Part shown: positions 33,692 to 42,073 of the stretch, piece after piece
How the letters are laid out: every line of letters begins with the position of its first letter
Numbering within the stretch: the stretch's first letter is position 1
From: DASSUW01 sp963759375
GTDB lineage: Bacteria; Actinomycetota; Thermoleophilia; Solirubrobacterales; Solirubrobacteraceae
Assembly (NCBI GenBank): GCA_963759375.1
Contig: CAVWYY010000001.1
Location: forward strand, 310,001-374,000
Reading direction: 5' to 3'
DNA length: 64,000 nucleotides
Program-made: the position numbers and the translations under genes
Notes under the pieces: model-generated
Told to the model about the DNA's origin: nothing
What the model saw: only the letters and a program-made list of their open reading frames with translations
Databases searched by the model: none

Positions 33692-34274
33692 TCGCTCCCC
33701 GAACGTCGTCTGGCAGAAGGGCACCGACCGCGCGGCGCGCTGGGATGCGCTCGGGCACGGCGGCGCGACGGTGTGGATGACCGGGCTGCCCGGCTCGGGC
33801 AAGTCGACGATCGCCAACGGCGTCGAGACCACGCTGCTCGAGTCCGGCCGGGGCGCCTACATCCTCGACGGCGACAACCTGCGCCACGGCCTCAACGGCG
33901 ACCTCGGCTTCTCGGCCGCCGACCGCGCCGAGAACGTGCGCCGCACCGCTGAGGTGTCGGCGCTGCTGGCCGATTCCGGGACCGTCGTGCTCGTCGCGCT
34001 GGTCTCGCCGTACCGCGCCGACCGCGACGCCGCCCGCGCCGTGCACGAGGCGCGCGGCCTGCCGTTCCTGGAGGTCCACGTCGCCACGCCGCTGGACGAG
34101 TGCGAGCGGCGCGATCCGAAGGGCCTCTACGCCCGTGCCCGCGCCGGCGAGATCACCGGCCTGACCGGCGTGGACGACCCGTACGAGCCGCCCCTGGACG
34201 CCGAGGTGACTGTCGGCGCCGGCGAGTCGCTCGAGGAGGCGGTCGCCACCGTGCTGGCCGCGCTGCCGCGATGA
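33684..34274 (+). CDS. cysC: Adenylylsulfate kinase
   Basis: Phosphorylates APS to PAPS, the sulfate donor for sulfotransferases. The 196-aa P-loop kinase has WMTGLPGSGKSTIANGVE, YILDGDNLRHGLNGDLGFS, RTAEVSALLADSGTVVLVAL, and DPKGLYARARAGEITGLTG. Because CysH here is the APS-type enzyme, CysC is not needed for sulfite formation. Its presence suggests PAPS is made for sulfation of other molecules, perhaps the glycans encoded downstream. Confidence 0.95.
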   Translation: MADRSPNVVWQKGTDRAARWDALGHGGATVWMTGLPGSGKSTIANGVETTLLESGRGAYILDGDNLRHGLNGDLGFSAADRAENVRRTAEVSALLADSGTVVLVALVSPYRADRDAARAVHEARGLPFLEVHVATPLDECERRDPKGLYARARAGEITGLTGVDDPYEPPLDAEVTVGAGESLEEAVATVLAALPR

Positions 34275-34969
34275 GCCACGTCGCGATCGTCACCGGCGCA
34301 GATTTCGGGATCGGGGCCGCGATCGCGCGCCGTCTCGCCGCCGGCGGCGTCGCGGTGCTGGCGACCGACCTGCAGGTCGGCGACCAGACGCCGGGGGCGC
34401 TGGCCGTCGCCGCCGACCTCACGGATCCCGAGGCGCCGGCGCGGCTGTTCGAGCGCGCCTACGCGGAGCTGGGGCCGGTCGACATCCTCGTCAACAACGC
34501 CTCGGGCTGCCTCCAGGACACATTCACGCCCGAGACGACCGATCGCTTCGGCCGCCCGATGCGGCCGGTCACGGCGGAGTCGTTCGGCCGCCAGTTCGCG
34601 GTCGACACGATGGCGGCGGCGCTGCTGATCGCCGAGTTCGCCCGCCGGCACATCGCCCGCGGCGGCACCTGGGGGAGGATCGTCGGGCTCACCTCCGGCG
34701 GCCCGCTCGGCTTCCCGCAGGAGGTCTCCTACGGCGCCGCCAAGGCGGCGCAGGACAACTACACGATGTCGGCCGCGGCCGAGCTGGCCGAGCACGGCGT
34801 GACCGCGAACATGGTCCACCCGCCGGTGACCGACACCGGCTGGGTCACCGACGAGGTGCGCACCGCCGTCGGCCGGGTCGCGACGCCTGACGGGGTTGCC
34901 GAGGTCGTCGAGTGGCTGGTGTCCGATGCCGGCTCGCTGGTGAGCGGCAACGTGATCCTGCTGCGTTGA
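34271..34969 (+). CDS. Short-chain dehydrogenase/reductase
   Basis: A 232-aa SDR. IVTGADFGIGAAIARRLAAG is the NAD(P)-binding Gly-rich motif, ILVNNASG the stabilising NNAS, and YGAAKAAQDNYTMSAAAELAE supplies the catalytic Tyr-x-x-x-Lys. LTSGGPLGF contains the Ser position. The ATG overlaps the cysC stop (ATGA), so it is the last gene of the cys operon. Substrate unknown; a link to sulfur metabolism is positional only. Repeat element 3 begins 6 bp after the stop. Confidence 0.88.
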   Translation: MSHVAIVTGADFGIGAAIARRLAAGGVAVLATDLQVGDQTPGALAVAADLTDPEAPARLFERAYAELGPVDILVNNASGCLQDTFTPETTDRFGRPMRPVTAESFGRQFAVDTMAAALLIAEFARRHIARGGTWGRIVGLTSGGPLGFPQEVSYGAAKAAQDNYTMSAAAELAEHGVTANMVHPPVTDTGWVTDEVRTAVGRVATPDGVAEVVEWLVSDAGSLVSGNVILLR

Positions 34970-34974
34970 GCCGG

Positions 34975-35158
34975 CGAACGTCAACTGCGGCTGGGTAGGG
35001 GGAGCGGGTGCGCCCGCGCCGCGGCAACGATTGTCGGGTTTGTCAGCCGAGGGCTTACAAAGTCGACGATTGATGAGTTCCTTCCCCTGAGGGGAACTAA
35101 CTCGACAATCGCTGCGCGGCGCCCGCCCCTCAACCTCCCTACCCAGCCGGGACGTTCG
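34975..35158. repeat. Arm-bounded palindromic element, copy 3
   Basis: The left arm (34975-35000) is complete to GGCTGGGTAGGG. The right arm (35134-35158) keeps CCTCCCTACCCAGCC but has lost some bases before GACGTTCG. The core dyad is CGATTGTCG (35028-35036) with CGACAATCG (35103-35111), flanked by GC-rich strands that extend the pairing. A second small hairpin (CCCCTGAGGGG) lies inside. The stretch after the left arm (AGCGGGTGCGCCCGCG) is shared with copy 5. Convergent genes lie on both sides. Confidence 0.85.
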
Positions 35159-35164
35159 CCCGCG

Positions 35165-37220
35165 CTAGCGCGCGGCTTGCTTCGCCGCGTCAGCGCTCCG
35201 CGCGATGGCGATCTTGACCTCGAAGCGCACGGTGCGCTTCTTGCGCAGCCGGTTGGTGAGGTGCACCACGAGCGTGGGCCCCGGGTTCGGCGCCGAGCCC
35301 TGTGGATCGGGCTGGACGATCGCGACCGTCGAGCCCTTCACGCGGTCGCGCGGCACGACCGCGTAGCCGGAGTCCTCGCTCTCGATCCAGAACCCCTTGA
35401 TGCCCCGCATCGGGCGCGGCCCGGTGAGCCGGGTCACGGCCCCGCCCTTGAGGATCGTCCACACGGCCGCCTTGTCGCCGCCGGTGCTCGGGAACTGCAC
35501 CTCGGCCGTCCGCTGCCGCTTCGTCCGCGTGCGCAGCGACCACCCGCCGATGATCGCGTTGCGGCGGAACGTGTAGGTCGAGTGGGCCTCGACGCCCGCG
35601 CGCTTGAGCCGGCCGCGCACCTCGAGCCGGTCGAACGGGCCGGCGAACGGGCGCAGCGGCGAGCCGGCGCTGCCGACCCCGAGCGGCGCCCGCACGCAGT
35701 CGCAGAGCCGGCTTCTTGTAGAGGTCGCTGGCCGGCCGGGCCGTGACCAGCCGCGCGCGGCCGCGGCGGTTGCGCACGATCACGCCGAAGCTCGAGGGCG
35801 GCTTGGCCCCGAGCGTGGCCGCGACGTTCTGCCGGTCGTCGAACAGCCGCGCCAGATCGATGCCGCCGTACGGGTATGCGCCGTGCGTGACCGCGGTGAT
35901 CGCCGTGTTGTAGCGGGGCGTCGTGACCGCCAGGCGGCCGGTCGCCGGGTCGAACGAGTACAGCGGCGGCGGTACCACGCCGGCCTTGCGGCCGAGGCCC
36001 GCGGCCCACGCGCGGGCCGCGTTGGCGGCGATCCGCGAGGCGCCCAGGATCGCCTGCTTGGGTGACTGCGGGTGCACGGGCAGCGGGAAGTACAGGCCGG
36101 GTGCGACGCCCTCGCCAGGCGGCAGCTTGCGCTCATACAGCTCAAAGCCGCGGTCGAGCACGTACTTGGCCCACGCGGCCTCGTGCGGCGACGGCGACAG
36201 CCGGCCGCCCATCGCGATGCCGACCAGCGCCTGCTGCGCGAGCCCGACCTTCTTGGTCTGGTGCCAGCGGCCGAAGCTGAAGCCTGTGTCCCAGTTCAGA
36301 TAGCCGGCGTGCGTCCAGTAGCCCGCCAGCACCCGGGTCATCCAGCGCCGCAGCAGCGCCTCGTCCTCCGGCGGCAGCGGGCGCATCCCGCGCAGCAGCG
36401 CCGCGTCGTAGAAGCGGATCACCGAGGCGACGATGTTCGCGTACTCCGCCGAGTCGGTGTTGAGCTGCGCCCGCGGCGCCCCGGCCGGCGTGTAGTGGAA
36501 CTGCATCCCCGGGCCGAGCGACCCGGCCGTGCCGGGGGCCGGCTTGCGGATGCTGCGGATGAACGCCAGCAGCTGGCCGCGGAAGTCGCGCGTCAGGAAC
36601 GTCGGGTCACCGGTCGCCTCCGCGGCGGCGCTGTACACCTCGGCGTACCAGTTGATCTGGTTCAGCCGCAAGGTCGGGTAGCGCCAGTACGGACCGAGCG
36701 CGACCCGCCGCAGCCGGTCCTGCATCAGCAGCCGCGTCGTGGCGTCGAGCCCCAGCGCGTCGCGCGCCCGCCAGGCCATGGCCAGCGCGTCGGTCACCTC
36801 GCCGTCGACCACCAGGTGCTGGCCGGAGCGGATCTCGTGCATCGATGCCACCCAGCCCGGCGCGTGCGGCTGGCTGCCCGGGATCGGATCGGTCACCTGC
36901 TCGAGCCACGGCGGCGTCTGCATGAGCTGGGCGGCGATGCTGCGCGCGCGATCGTCCTCACGCGCAGGGCCGCGATGGCCGGCCAGGGCGGCGGCCGAGT
37001 GCACCAGCAGCTCATTGGCGTTGAGCATCGTGTCCACCGATGGCGAGTTGGCCCGGTAGCGCTCGAGCCGCTCGTTCCAGGAGTCGTCGAGCCGCGTCTG
37101 CACCTTGTCGGCGAACGCCCAGTACTGGGCGTCGTCCCACGCGGACGCCGGCGCGGCGAACACCCCGATCAGGCCGGCGCACAGCCCGGCCACCAGCCCG
37201 GATCGTGCTAGCGGAGCCAA
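35165..37220 (-). CDS. Secreted protein of unknown function, all-helical enzyme-like (one frameshift)
   Basis: About 684 aa once one base is dropped near 35697-35706; beyond the break the frame continues as VRAPLGVGSAGSPLRPFAGP. The N-terminus is a signal peptide (GLVAGLCAGLIGVFAAPASA). The next ~480 residues are helix-rich with many Trp/Tyr/His (QINWYAEVYSAAAEATGD, YLNWDTGFSFGRWHQTKK), recalling alpha-toroid polysaccharide-degrading enzymes. The C-terminal ~170 residues look beta-rich (FRRNAIIGGWSLRTRTKRQ), as in lyases. No family was recognised with confidence. Start TTG 37218-37220 overlaps the end of the upstream glycosyltransferase gene by 13 nt, so they form an operon; a role in surface glycan turnover is a guess. 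Confidence 0.6.
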
Positions 37221-38248
37221 GTTCTCATGATCGCGTTGGTGAACCCGAGGCCGTAGCGCAGGACCGCGGGCTTCTTCGAGTGCCCGTGGAGCCGCTTGTC
37301 GACCGTGACGGCGATCTCGGTGGCAGGCACGCCGCGCTTGATCGCCTCGATCATGAACTCGGAGGTGTGGAACTGCTCCTGCCGCAGCACGAGCTGGGGC
37401 AGCACGGACGCCCGGACGGCGCGGTAGCCGTTCGAGCAGTCCGAGACGCGTGTGCGCGTGATCAGCGAGACGAGGCGGTTGAAGAAGATGATCCCCATCT
37501 CACGGGCGAAGTGGTTGGGCTCGGCCTGGCCGAGCACCCGCGAGCCGTGCGCGACGTCGACCGTGCCGTCGGCCACCGGGCCGACCAGCCGTGCCATCTC
37601 CTCGGGCCGGTGCTGGCCGTCGGCGTCGAGCGTCACGACGATCTGCGCGCCGGAGTCGACCATCAGGCGATAGCCGGTGCGCAGCGCTGCGCCGCCGCCG
37701 AGATTGGTCACGTGCCGGGCCACTGACGCCCCCAACCCGCGAGCGATCTCACCGGTGCGGTCCCGCGACCCGTCGTCGACGACGAGGATCGCGGTTCCGA
37801 CGCCACACACCGAGGCCGGGATCCGCGGGATCACCTGCCCGATGTTGTCCTCCTCGTTGTAGGCCGGGATCACCACGGCGATGCGGTCGCGGAAGCGCTC
37901 GGCCAGGCCGGAGCTGCGGAACTCGTCCCAGGCGATGCCCTCCAGCGCGGCGGACAGCTTGCGCTCGATGCGCCCGTTCTGCACCAGCGAGCGCACGGTG
38001 AGGAAGAACAGCACGACGACCGCGAACACGGCCAGGCCGAGGATCCGGCCGCCGTTGCCGCGCTCGAACGAGAACGCGCTCAGCACGGAGTCGAGCAGGT
38101 CGGTGCCCGCGACGATCAGCAGCGCGAGGCCGGAGAGCAGGAGCAGCAGGACATCGCCGTTGCGCAAGGTGCGCCGGCGCCAGATGGCGAAGGCGACCAG
38201 CGAGACGCCGATCACCAGGCCGAGGATGCGGAGAGCCGAGAGCTCCAA
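37208..38248 (-). CDS. DUF2304-like membrane domain fused to family 2 glycosyltransferase
   Basis: 346 aa. The first ~110 residues are three membrane helices resembling DUF2304 (ILGLVIGVSLVAFAIWRRR and LFFLTVRSLVQNGRIERKL). A DPM1-type GT2 catalytic domain follows: VVIPAYNEEDNIGQVIPRIP, LVVDDGSRDRTGEIARGLGA, LDADGQHRPEEM (DxD) and SDCSNGYRAVRASVL. In other genomes the two parts are often separate adjacent genes, so this is a natural fusion. It probably loads a sugar onto a polyprenyl-phosphate carrier for a surface glycan. It starts at TTG 38246-38248. Confidence 0.87.
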   Translation of the reverse strand: MELSALRILGLVIGVSLVAFAIWRRRTLRNGDVLLLLLSGLALLIVAGTDLLDSVLSAFSFERGNGGRILGLAVFAVVVLFFLTVRSLVQNGRIERKLSAALEGIAWDEFRSSGLAERFRDRIAVVIPAYNEEDNIGQVIPRIPASVCGVGTAILVVDDGSRDRTGEIARGLGASVARHVTNLGGGAALRTGYRLMVDSGAQIVVTLDADGQHRPEEMARLVGPVADGTVDVAHGSRVLGQAEPNHFAREMGIIFFNRLVSLITRTRVSDCSNGYRAVRASVLPQLVLRQEQFHTSEFMIEAIKRGVPATEIAVTVDKRLHGHSKKPAVLRYGLGFTNAIMRTWLR

Positions 38249-38316
38249 GGCGCCGCGCAGGATAGCGGTGGATCCGGCGTTCTCAGGGGTGCGGACACCC
38301 TGCCGATTACCGGTGC

Positions 38317-39501
38317 ATGACGCGCGCCATCGCCCTCTGCTTCTCGGCCCTGATCCTCCTCGTGCCCGCCACGGCTTCGGCGCGCACGCTCGTCGGCACC
38401 CCCGGCAAGGACCGGCTCATCGGCTCCCTGCGCTCCGGGAACGTCATCAACGGCGACGGCGGGGGCGACTACATCACCGGCGGCGCCCAGAACGACCGCC
38501 TGTCCGGCGAGTGGGGCGGCGACGACGTCTTCGGCCGCAGCGGCAACGACTACCTCGACGGCGGCTCGGGCGGCGACGTGCTCTACGGCGAGATCGGCGA
38601 CGACCGCCTGCTCGGCGGGTTCGGCGGCGACCGCATGTCCGGCGGCGACGGCAACGACTTCATCGACGGCCAGGCGGCGGGCGACGACATCGACGCCGGA
38701 CCGGGCGACGACATCGTCCACGGCGGCAGCGCGACCGACCGCATCCTGGGCGGCGCCGGCAACGACTCGATCTACTCGGACTCCGGCGGCGACCTGATCG
38801 ACGCCGGCGACGGCAACGACACCGTGTACGTCAACAACGGCACGGCGGTCGACACGGTCGACTGCGGCAGCGGGCTCGACGTGCTCCACATCAACCCGGT
38901 CGGCATGCGCGGCGGCTCCTCGAACCAGCGCGCCCTGCGCGAGGGCCGGCTGCGCAACTGCGAGCGGATCCTCGAGACCGCGCCGGCCGTGGACCCGACC
39001 AAGGGCATCAAGCACATGACCCCGGACGCCGGCGGCTCGGTCCGCGGCACCGATCGCAACGACAACCTGCTCGGCTCGTTCGGGCCCGACGTGCTGGTCG
39101 GCCTCGGCGGCGACGACGTGATCTGGGCCAACCGCAAGCCGATCGGCGCCAGCCGCGGAATCGACCGCGTCGACGCCGGCGCCGGCGACGACACCGTCTA
39201 CGGCGCGTCGCGCGGCGGCGAGACGTACATCGAGGGCGGCGACGGCGATGACTACCTGCAGGGCGGCGGCGCCACCGCGACCAACCACATCTCCGGCGGC
39301 TCGGGCGAGGACGTAGTCCGCCTCACCGGCCACGGCTTCAACGAGGTGAGCACCGGCAGCGGCGACGACATCGTCTACGCGTACTCGAAGGACCGCGCGG
39401 TCATCAACTGCGGCGCGGGCGACGACGTCGTCAAGATCGGCCACAACCGCAAGGTGCGCACCCGCGGGTGCGAGAAGGTCAGCCGCCGCTACAAGAAGTA
39501 G
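38317..39501 (+). CDS. Secreted RTX (hemolysin-type) calcium-binding protein, paralogue A
   Basis: 394 aa with a signal peptide (IALCFSALILLVPATASA) followed by about ten RTX nonapeptides of the GGxGxDxux type (GGGGDYITGGAQNDRLSGEW-like, GGSGGDVLYGE, GGDGNDFIDG, AGPGDDIVHGG). A Cys-containing insert of about 80 residues (VDCGSG...LRNCERIL) interrupts the repeats, and a second RTX block ends in SRRYKK. RTX repeats form calcium-bound beta rolls outside the cell. No enzymatic domain is present, so it is probably structural or adhesive. A close paralogue follows directly. Confidence 0.9.
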   Translation: MTRAIALCFSALILLVPATASARTLVGTPGKDRLIGSLRSGNVINGDGGGDYITGGAQNDRLSGEWGGDDVFGRSGNDYLDGGSGGDVLYGEIGDDRLLGGFGGDRMSGGDGNDFIDGQAAGDDIDAGPGDDIVHGGSATDRILGGAGNDSIYSDSGGDLIDAGDGNDTVYVNNGTAVDTVDCGSGLDVLHINPVGMRGGSSNQRALREGRLRNCERILETAPAVDPTKGIKHMTPDAGGSVRGTDRNDNLLGSFGPDVLVGLGGDDVIWANRKPIGASRGIDRVDAGAGDDTVYGASRGGETYIEGGDGDDYLQGGGATATNHISGGSGEDVVRLTGHGFNEVSTGSGDDIVYAYSKDRAVINCGAGDDVVKIGHNRKVRTRGCEKVSRRYKK

Positions 39502-39518
39502 CTACCGTGCGTGTCGCG

Positions 39519-40724
39519 GTGAGCGACACGACCACGCGTCCGCGGCGGGCGGCGGCCCTCGCCTGCTGCTTCATCTTCCTGTTCCCGGCGACGGCTGCTG
39601 CGCGGACGATCGTCGGCACCCCCGGCAAGGACCGCCTCGTCGGCGGGCCGAACGAGGCCCACGTCATCAACGGCGACGGCGGCGGCGACACGATCATCGG
39701 TGGCCCGTTCAACGACCGCCTGGCCGGCGAGTGGGGCGGCGACGACCTCTACGGCCGCGCCGGCGACGACGTCATGGACGGTGGGTCGGGCGGCGACCGG
39801 CTCGACGCCGAGACGGGCAACGACTTGGTGGTCGGCGGCTTCGGCGGCGACCGGATCCTCACGGGCGAGGGCAACGACGCGATCGACGGCGGGTCGGCCG
39901 GCGACAGCATCGCCGCCGGCCCGGGCGACGACGTCGTCCACGGCGGCAGCGGCAGCGACGACATCAGCGGCAGCACCGGCAACGACGCGATCTACGCGGA
40001 CTCGGGCGGCGACGACATCGACGCCGGCGAGGGCAACGACGTCGTCTACGTCAACAACGGCACAGCCGTCCACAGCGTCGACTGCGGGCCCGGCATCGAC
40101 ACGATCCATGTCAACCCGTTCCACCGCCGCGGCGGCCTGCACAACCGCCGGGCGATCGAGAACGGGCTCATCCGCAACTGCGAGGCGATCCTCCAGACGC
40201 CGAAGCCGCATGACCCGACGAAGGGCAAGACCAAGCTCACGCGCAACCGCGGCGGCCGCGCCAAGGGCACCGAGCGCAACGACACGCTGCTCGGCTCGTC
40301 CGGGCCCGACCGCCTGATCGGCCTCGGCGGGAACGACGTTCTGTGGGCCAACCGCAAGCCCACGGGGCGCAGCCGCGGCACCGACCGCGTGAGCGCCGGA
40401 CCCGGCGACGACATCGTCTACGGCGCGTCCCGCGGCGGGCACACGATCATCGACGGCGGGCCTGGCAACGACTACCTGCAGGGCGGCGGCGAGATCGCCA
40501 CCAACTTCATCCGCGGCGGCTCGGGGATCGACACGATCCGGCTCACCGGCCACGGGCTCAACCGCGTGCTGGCGGGTCCGGGCGACGATCTGGTCTACGC
40601 GTACTCCAAGGACACCGTGCGGATCGACTGCGGGCCGGGTGAGGACTCCGTGCGCATCGGCTACAACCGCACCGTGGTCACTCGCCACTGCGAGCACGTC
40701 AGTCGCCGGTACAAGCGCCACTAG
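39519..40724 (+). CDS. Secreted RTX calcium-binding protein, paralogue B
   Basis: 401 aa, sharing its architecture and most motifs with the preceding gene (TIVGTPGKDRL, INGDGGGDTI, GEWGGDDLYGR, YVNNGTAVHSVDCGPGID, WANRKPTG, SRRYKR). It clearly arose by tandem duplication. A TACCGT box (39503-39508) lies 10 nt before GTG 39519, which gives a leaderless start and a signal peptide (AAALACCFIFLFPATAAA); GTG 39507 is an alternative. Having its own promoter so close to paralogue A suggests separate control. The TAG stop is part of the next gene's -10 box (TAGACT). Confidence 0.88.
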   Translation: MSDTTTRPRRAAALACCFIFLFPATAAARTIVGTPGKDRLVGGPNEAHVINGDGGGDTIIGGPFNDRLAGEWGGDDLYGRAGDDVMDGGSGGDRLDAETGNDLVVGGFGGDRILTGEGNDAIDGGSAGDSIAAGPGDDVVHGGSGSDDISGSTGNDAIYADSGGDDIDAGEGNDVVYVNNGTAVHSVDCGPGIDTIHVNPFHRRGGLHNRRAIENGLIRNCEAILQTPKPHDPTKGKTKLTRNRGGRAKGTERNDTLLGSSGPDRLIGLGGNDVLWANRKPTGRSRGTDRVSAGPGDDIVYGASRGGHTIIDGGPGNDYLQGGGEIATNFIRGGSGIDTIRLTGHGLNRVLAGPGDDLVYAYSKDTVRIDCGPGEDSVRIGYNRTVVTRHCEHVSRRYKRH

Positions 40725-40727
40725 ACT
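40722..40727 (+). promoter_or_regulatory. -10 box of the glycosyltransferase gene at 40736
   Basis: TAGACT, beginning with the RTX gene's stop codon, ends 8 nt before ATG 40736. Confidence 0.45.
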
Positions 40728-40735
40728 GGCCCGCC

Positions 40736-42073
40736 ATGACCACCGCGGTCGCCGCACCGCCTAGCCGTCTGGGCGCGCTGGCCGAGCGTCACGGGGGCCG
40801 CGCGGTGCTGATCGCGCTCGCCGTGATCGTCTTGGTCGGCTTCGCGCTGCGCGTCAACTCGGCGCTCGAGCCGCTCGACGTGCGGCCGGGCAGCGACTCG
40901 GCGGTCTACGCCTCGGTGGCCGAGCAGCTCTACGAGCACCAGCGGTTCGCGATCCCCGGCTCCGCGAGCCCGTACGACTGGTCGCCCGGCGCGCCGCTGT
41001 TCTACGCCGGGGTCTACTACGCCACCGGCGGCGTGCACCCGGGCGCCGTACGGCTCGTGGTCGCGCTGCTGGGGGCGCTGGCCATCGTGCTCGTCTATCT
41101 GATCGGGCGCCGGCTGGCCGGCCCGCTCGCCGGGCTCATAGGCGCCGGGCTGCTGGCCGTCTATCCGGTGACGATCTTCTTCACCGGCAAGCTGATGAGC
41201 GAGCCGCTGGCGACGCTGACGCTCGCCGGCGCCGTCCTGTCGTTCATGTGGGCCAACGACAAGGGGCGGTCGAAGTGGGCGTGGGCGGTGCCCGGCGTAT
41301 TGCTGGGCCTGACCGCGTTCGCGCGGCCCGAGTACCTCGCCTTCGTGGTGGTCTTCGCGTTGCTGGCGCTGTGGCGGCGCGGCCTGGTGGCGGCGGCGAT
41401 CCTGGCGGTCGCGTTCGCCGTGCCGGTGGCGCCGTGGATCGCGCACGTCTCGAGCGTCGAGGGGCGGTTCGTGCCGATCAGCACGGGCGGCGGCAAGGCG
41501 ATCTACATCGGCACGTACCTGCCCGGCAACGGCCTGCACCTCGACGTCAAGCGGGTGCTGATCGCGCGCTACATGGGCAAGGAGGACGTGTCCACGAGCG
41601 AGCTGAGCCGGATCTCGATGACGCCGCTGCTCAACCGCGTGGCCAAGAAGTACCCGGACCTGCCGCGCGACGCCGCCCTGCAGAAGATCGGCCGCGAGAA
41701 CGCCGTGCACTACGCCACGCACCAGCCGCTCGACTTCGCCTGGATGATCGCCGGGAAGATGTGGCACATGTGGCACGGCTCGGGCGCCGCGGGCCGTTCG
41801 CTGTTCGGGAACATCTTCCAGTTCACGGTGCTCGCGCTCGCCATCGCCGGGCTCGTGCTGTTGGCGCTGCGGCGGCGCTGGGAGGTCGTCCTCCTGCTCG
41901 CGCTCCTGCTGGGGATCACGGTGCTCGGCGGGCTCCTGCTGGCCGGCACGAGGCGCAACGTGACGTTGATGCCGCTGGTGATGGCGCTCGCCGGTGTGGC
42001 GGTCGCGATGGCGGCCGGGCGGATCTGGAGCCGCTTGCCGAGTCGCTATCTTGCCCCGCCATGCGAATCCTGA
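40736..42073 (+). CDS. Membrane glycosyltransferase, ArnT/PMT-like (GT-C fold)
   Basis: 445 aa with about 9-10 helices. The first extracellular loop carries PGSDSAVYASVAEQLYEHQR followed by SASPYDWSPGAPLF, matching the acidic-loop position (Asp) of GT-C enzymes that use polyprenyl-phosphate sugars. The LTAFARPEYLAFVVVFALL helix is also typical of the ArnT/PMT group. Acceptor and sugar unknown. The 3' end overlaps the UDP-sulfoquinovose synthase start by 13 nt. Confidence 0.85.
   Translation: MTTAVAAPPSRLGALAERHGGRAVLIALAVIVLVGFALRVNSALEPLDVRPGSDSAVYASVAEQLYEHQRFAIPGSASPYDWSPGAPLFYAGVYYATGGVHPGAVRLVVALLGALAIVLVYLIGRRLAGPLAGLIGAGLLAVYPVTIFFTGKLMSEPLATLTLAGAVLSFMWANDKGRSKWAWAVPGVLLGLTAFARPEYLAFVVVFALLALWRRGLVAAAILAVAFAVPVAPWIAHVSSVEGRFVPISTGGGKAIYIGTYLPGNGLHLDVKRVLIARYMGKEDVSTSELSRISMTPLLNRVAKKYPDLPRDAALQKIGRENAVHYATHQPLDFAWMIAGKMWHMWHGSGAAGRSLFGNIFQFTVLALAIAGLVLLALRRRWEVVLLLALLLGITVLGGLLLAGTRRNVTLMPLVMALAGVAVAMAAGRIWSRLPSRYLAPPCES
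42047..42052 (+). promoter_or_regulatory. -10 box of sqdB (leaderless type)
   Basis: TATCTT ends 8 nt before ATG 42061, inside the end of the upstream gene. Confidence 0.45.

Noticed and set aside
38302..38309. GCCGATTA before the first RTX gene as a sigma-28 -10
   Set aside because: No TAAA-like -35 at the required distance, so a sigma-28 promoter is not supported.
38212..40757. Long minus-strand frames opposite the RTX genes
   Set aside because: Val/Ala/Asp-rich shadow translations with no domain; they mirror the repetitive GGCGACGAC codons of the RTX genes.
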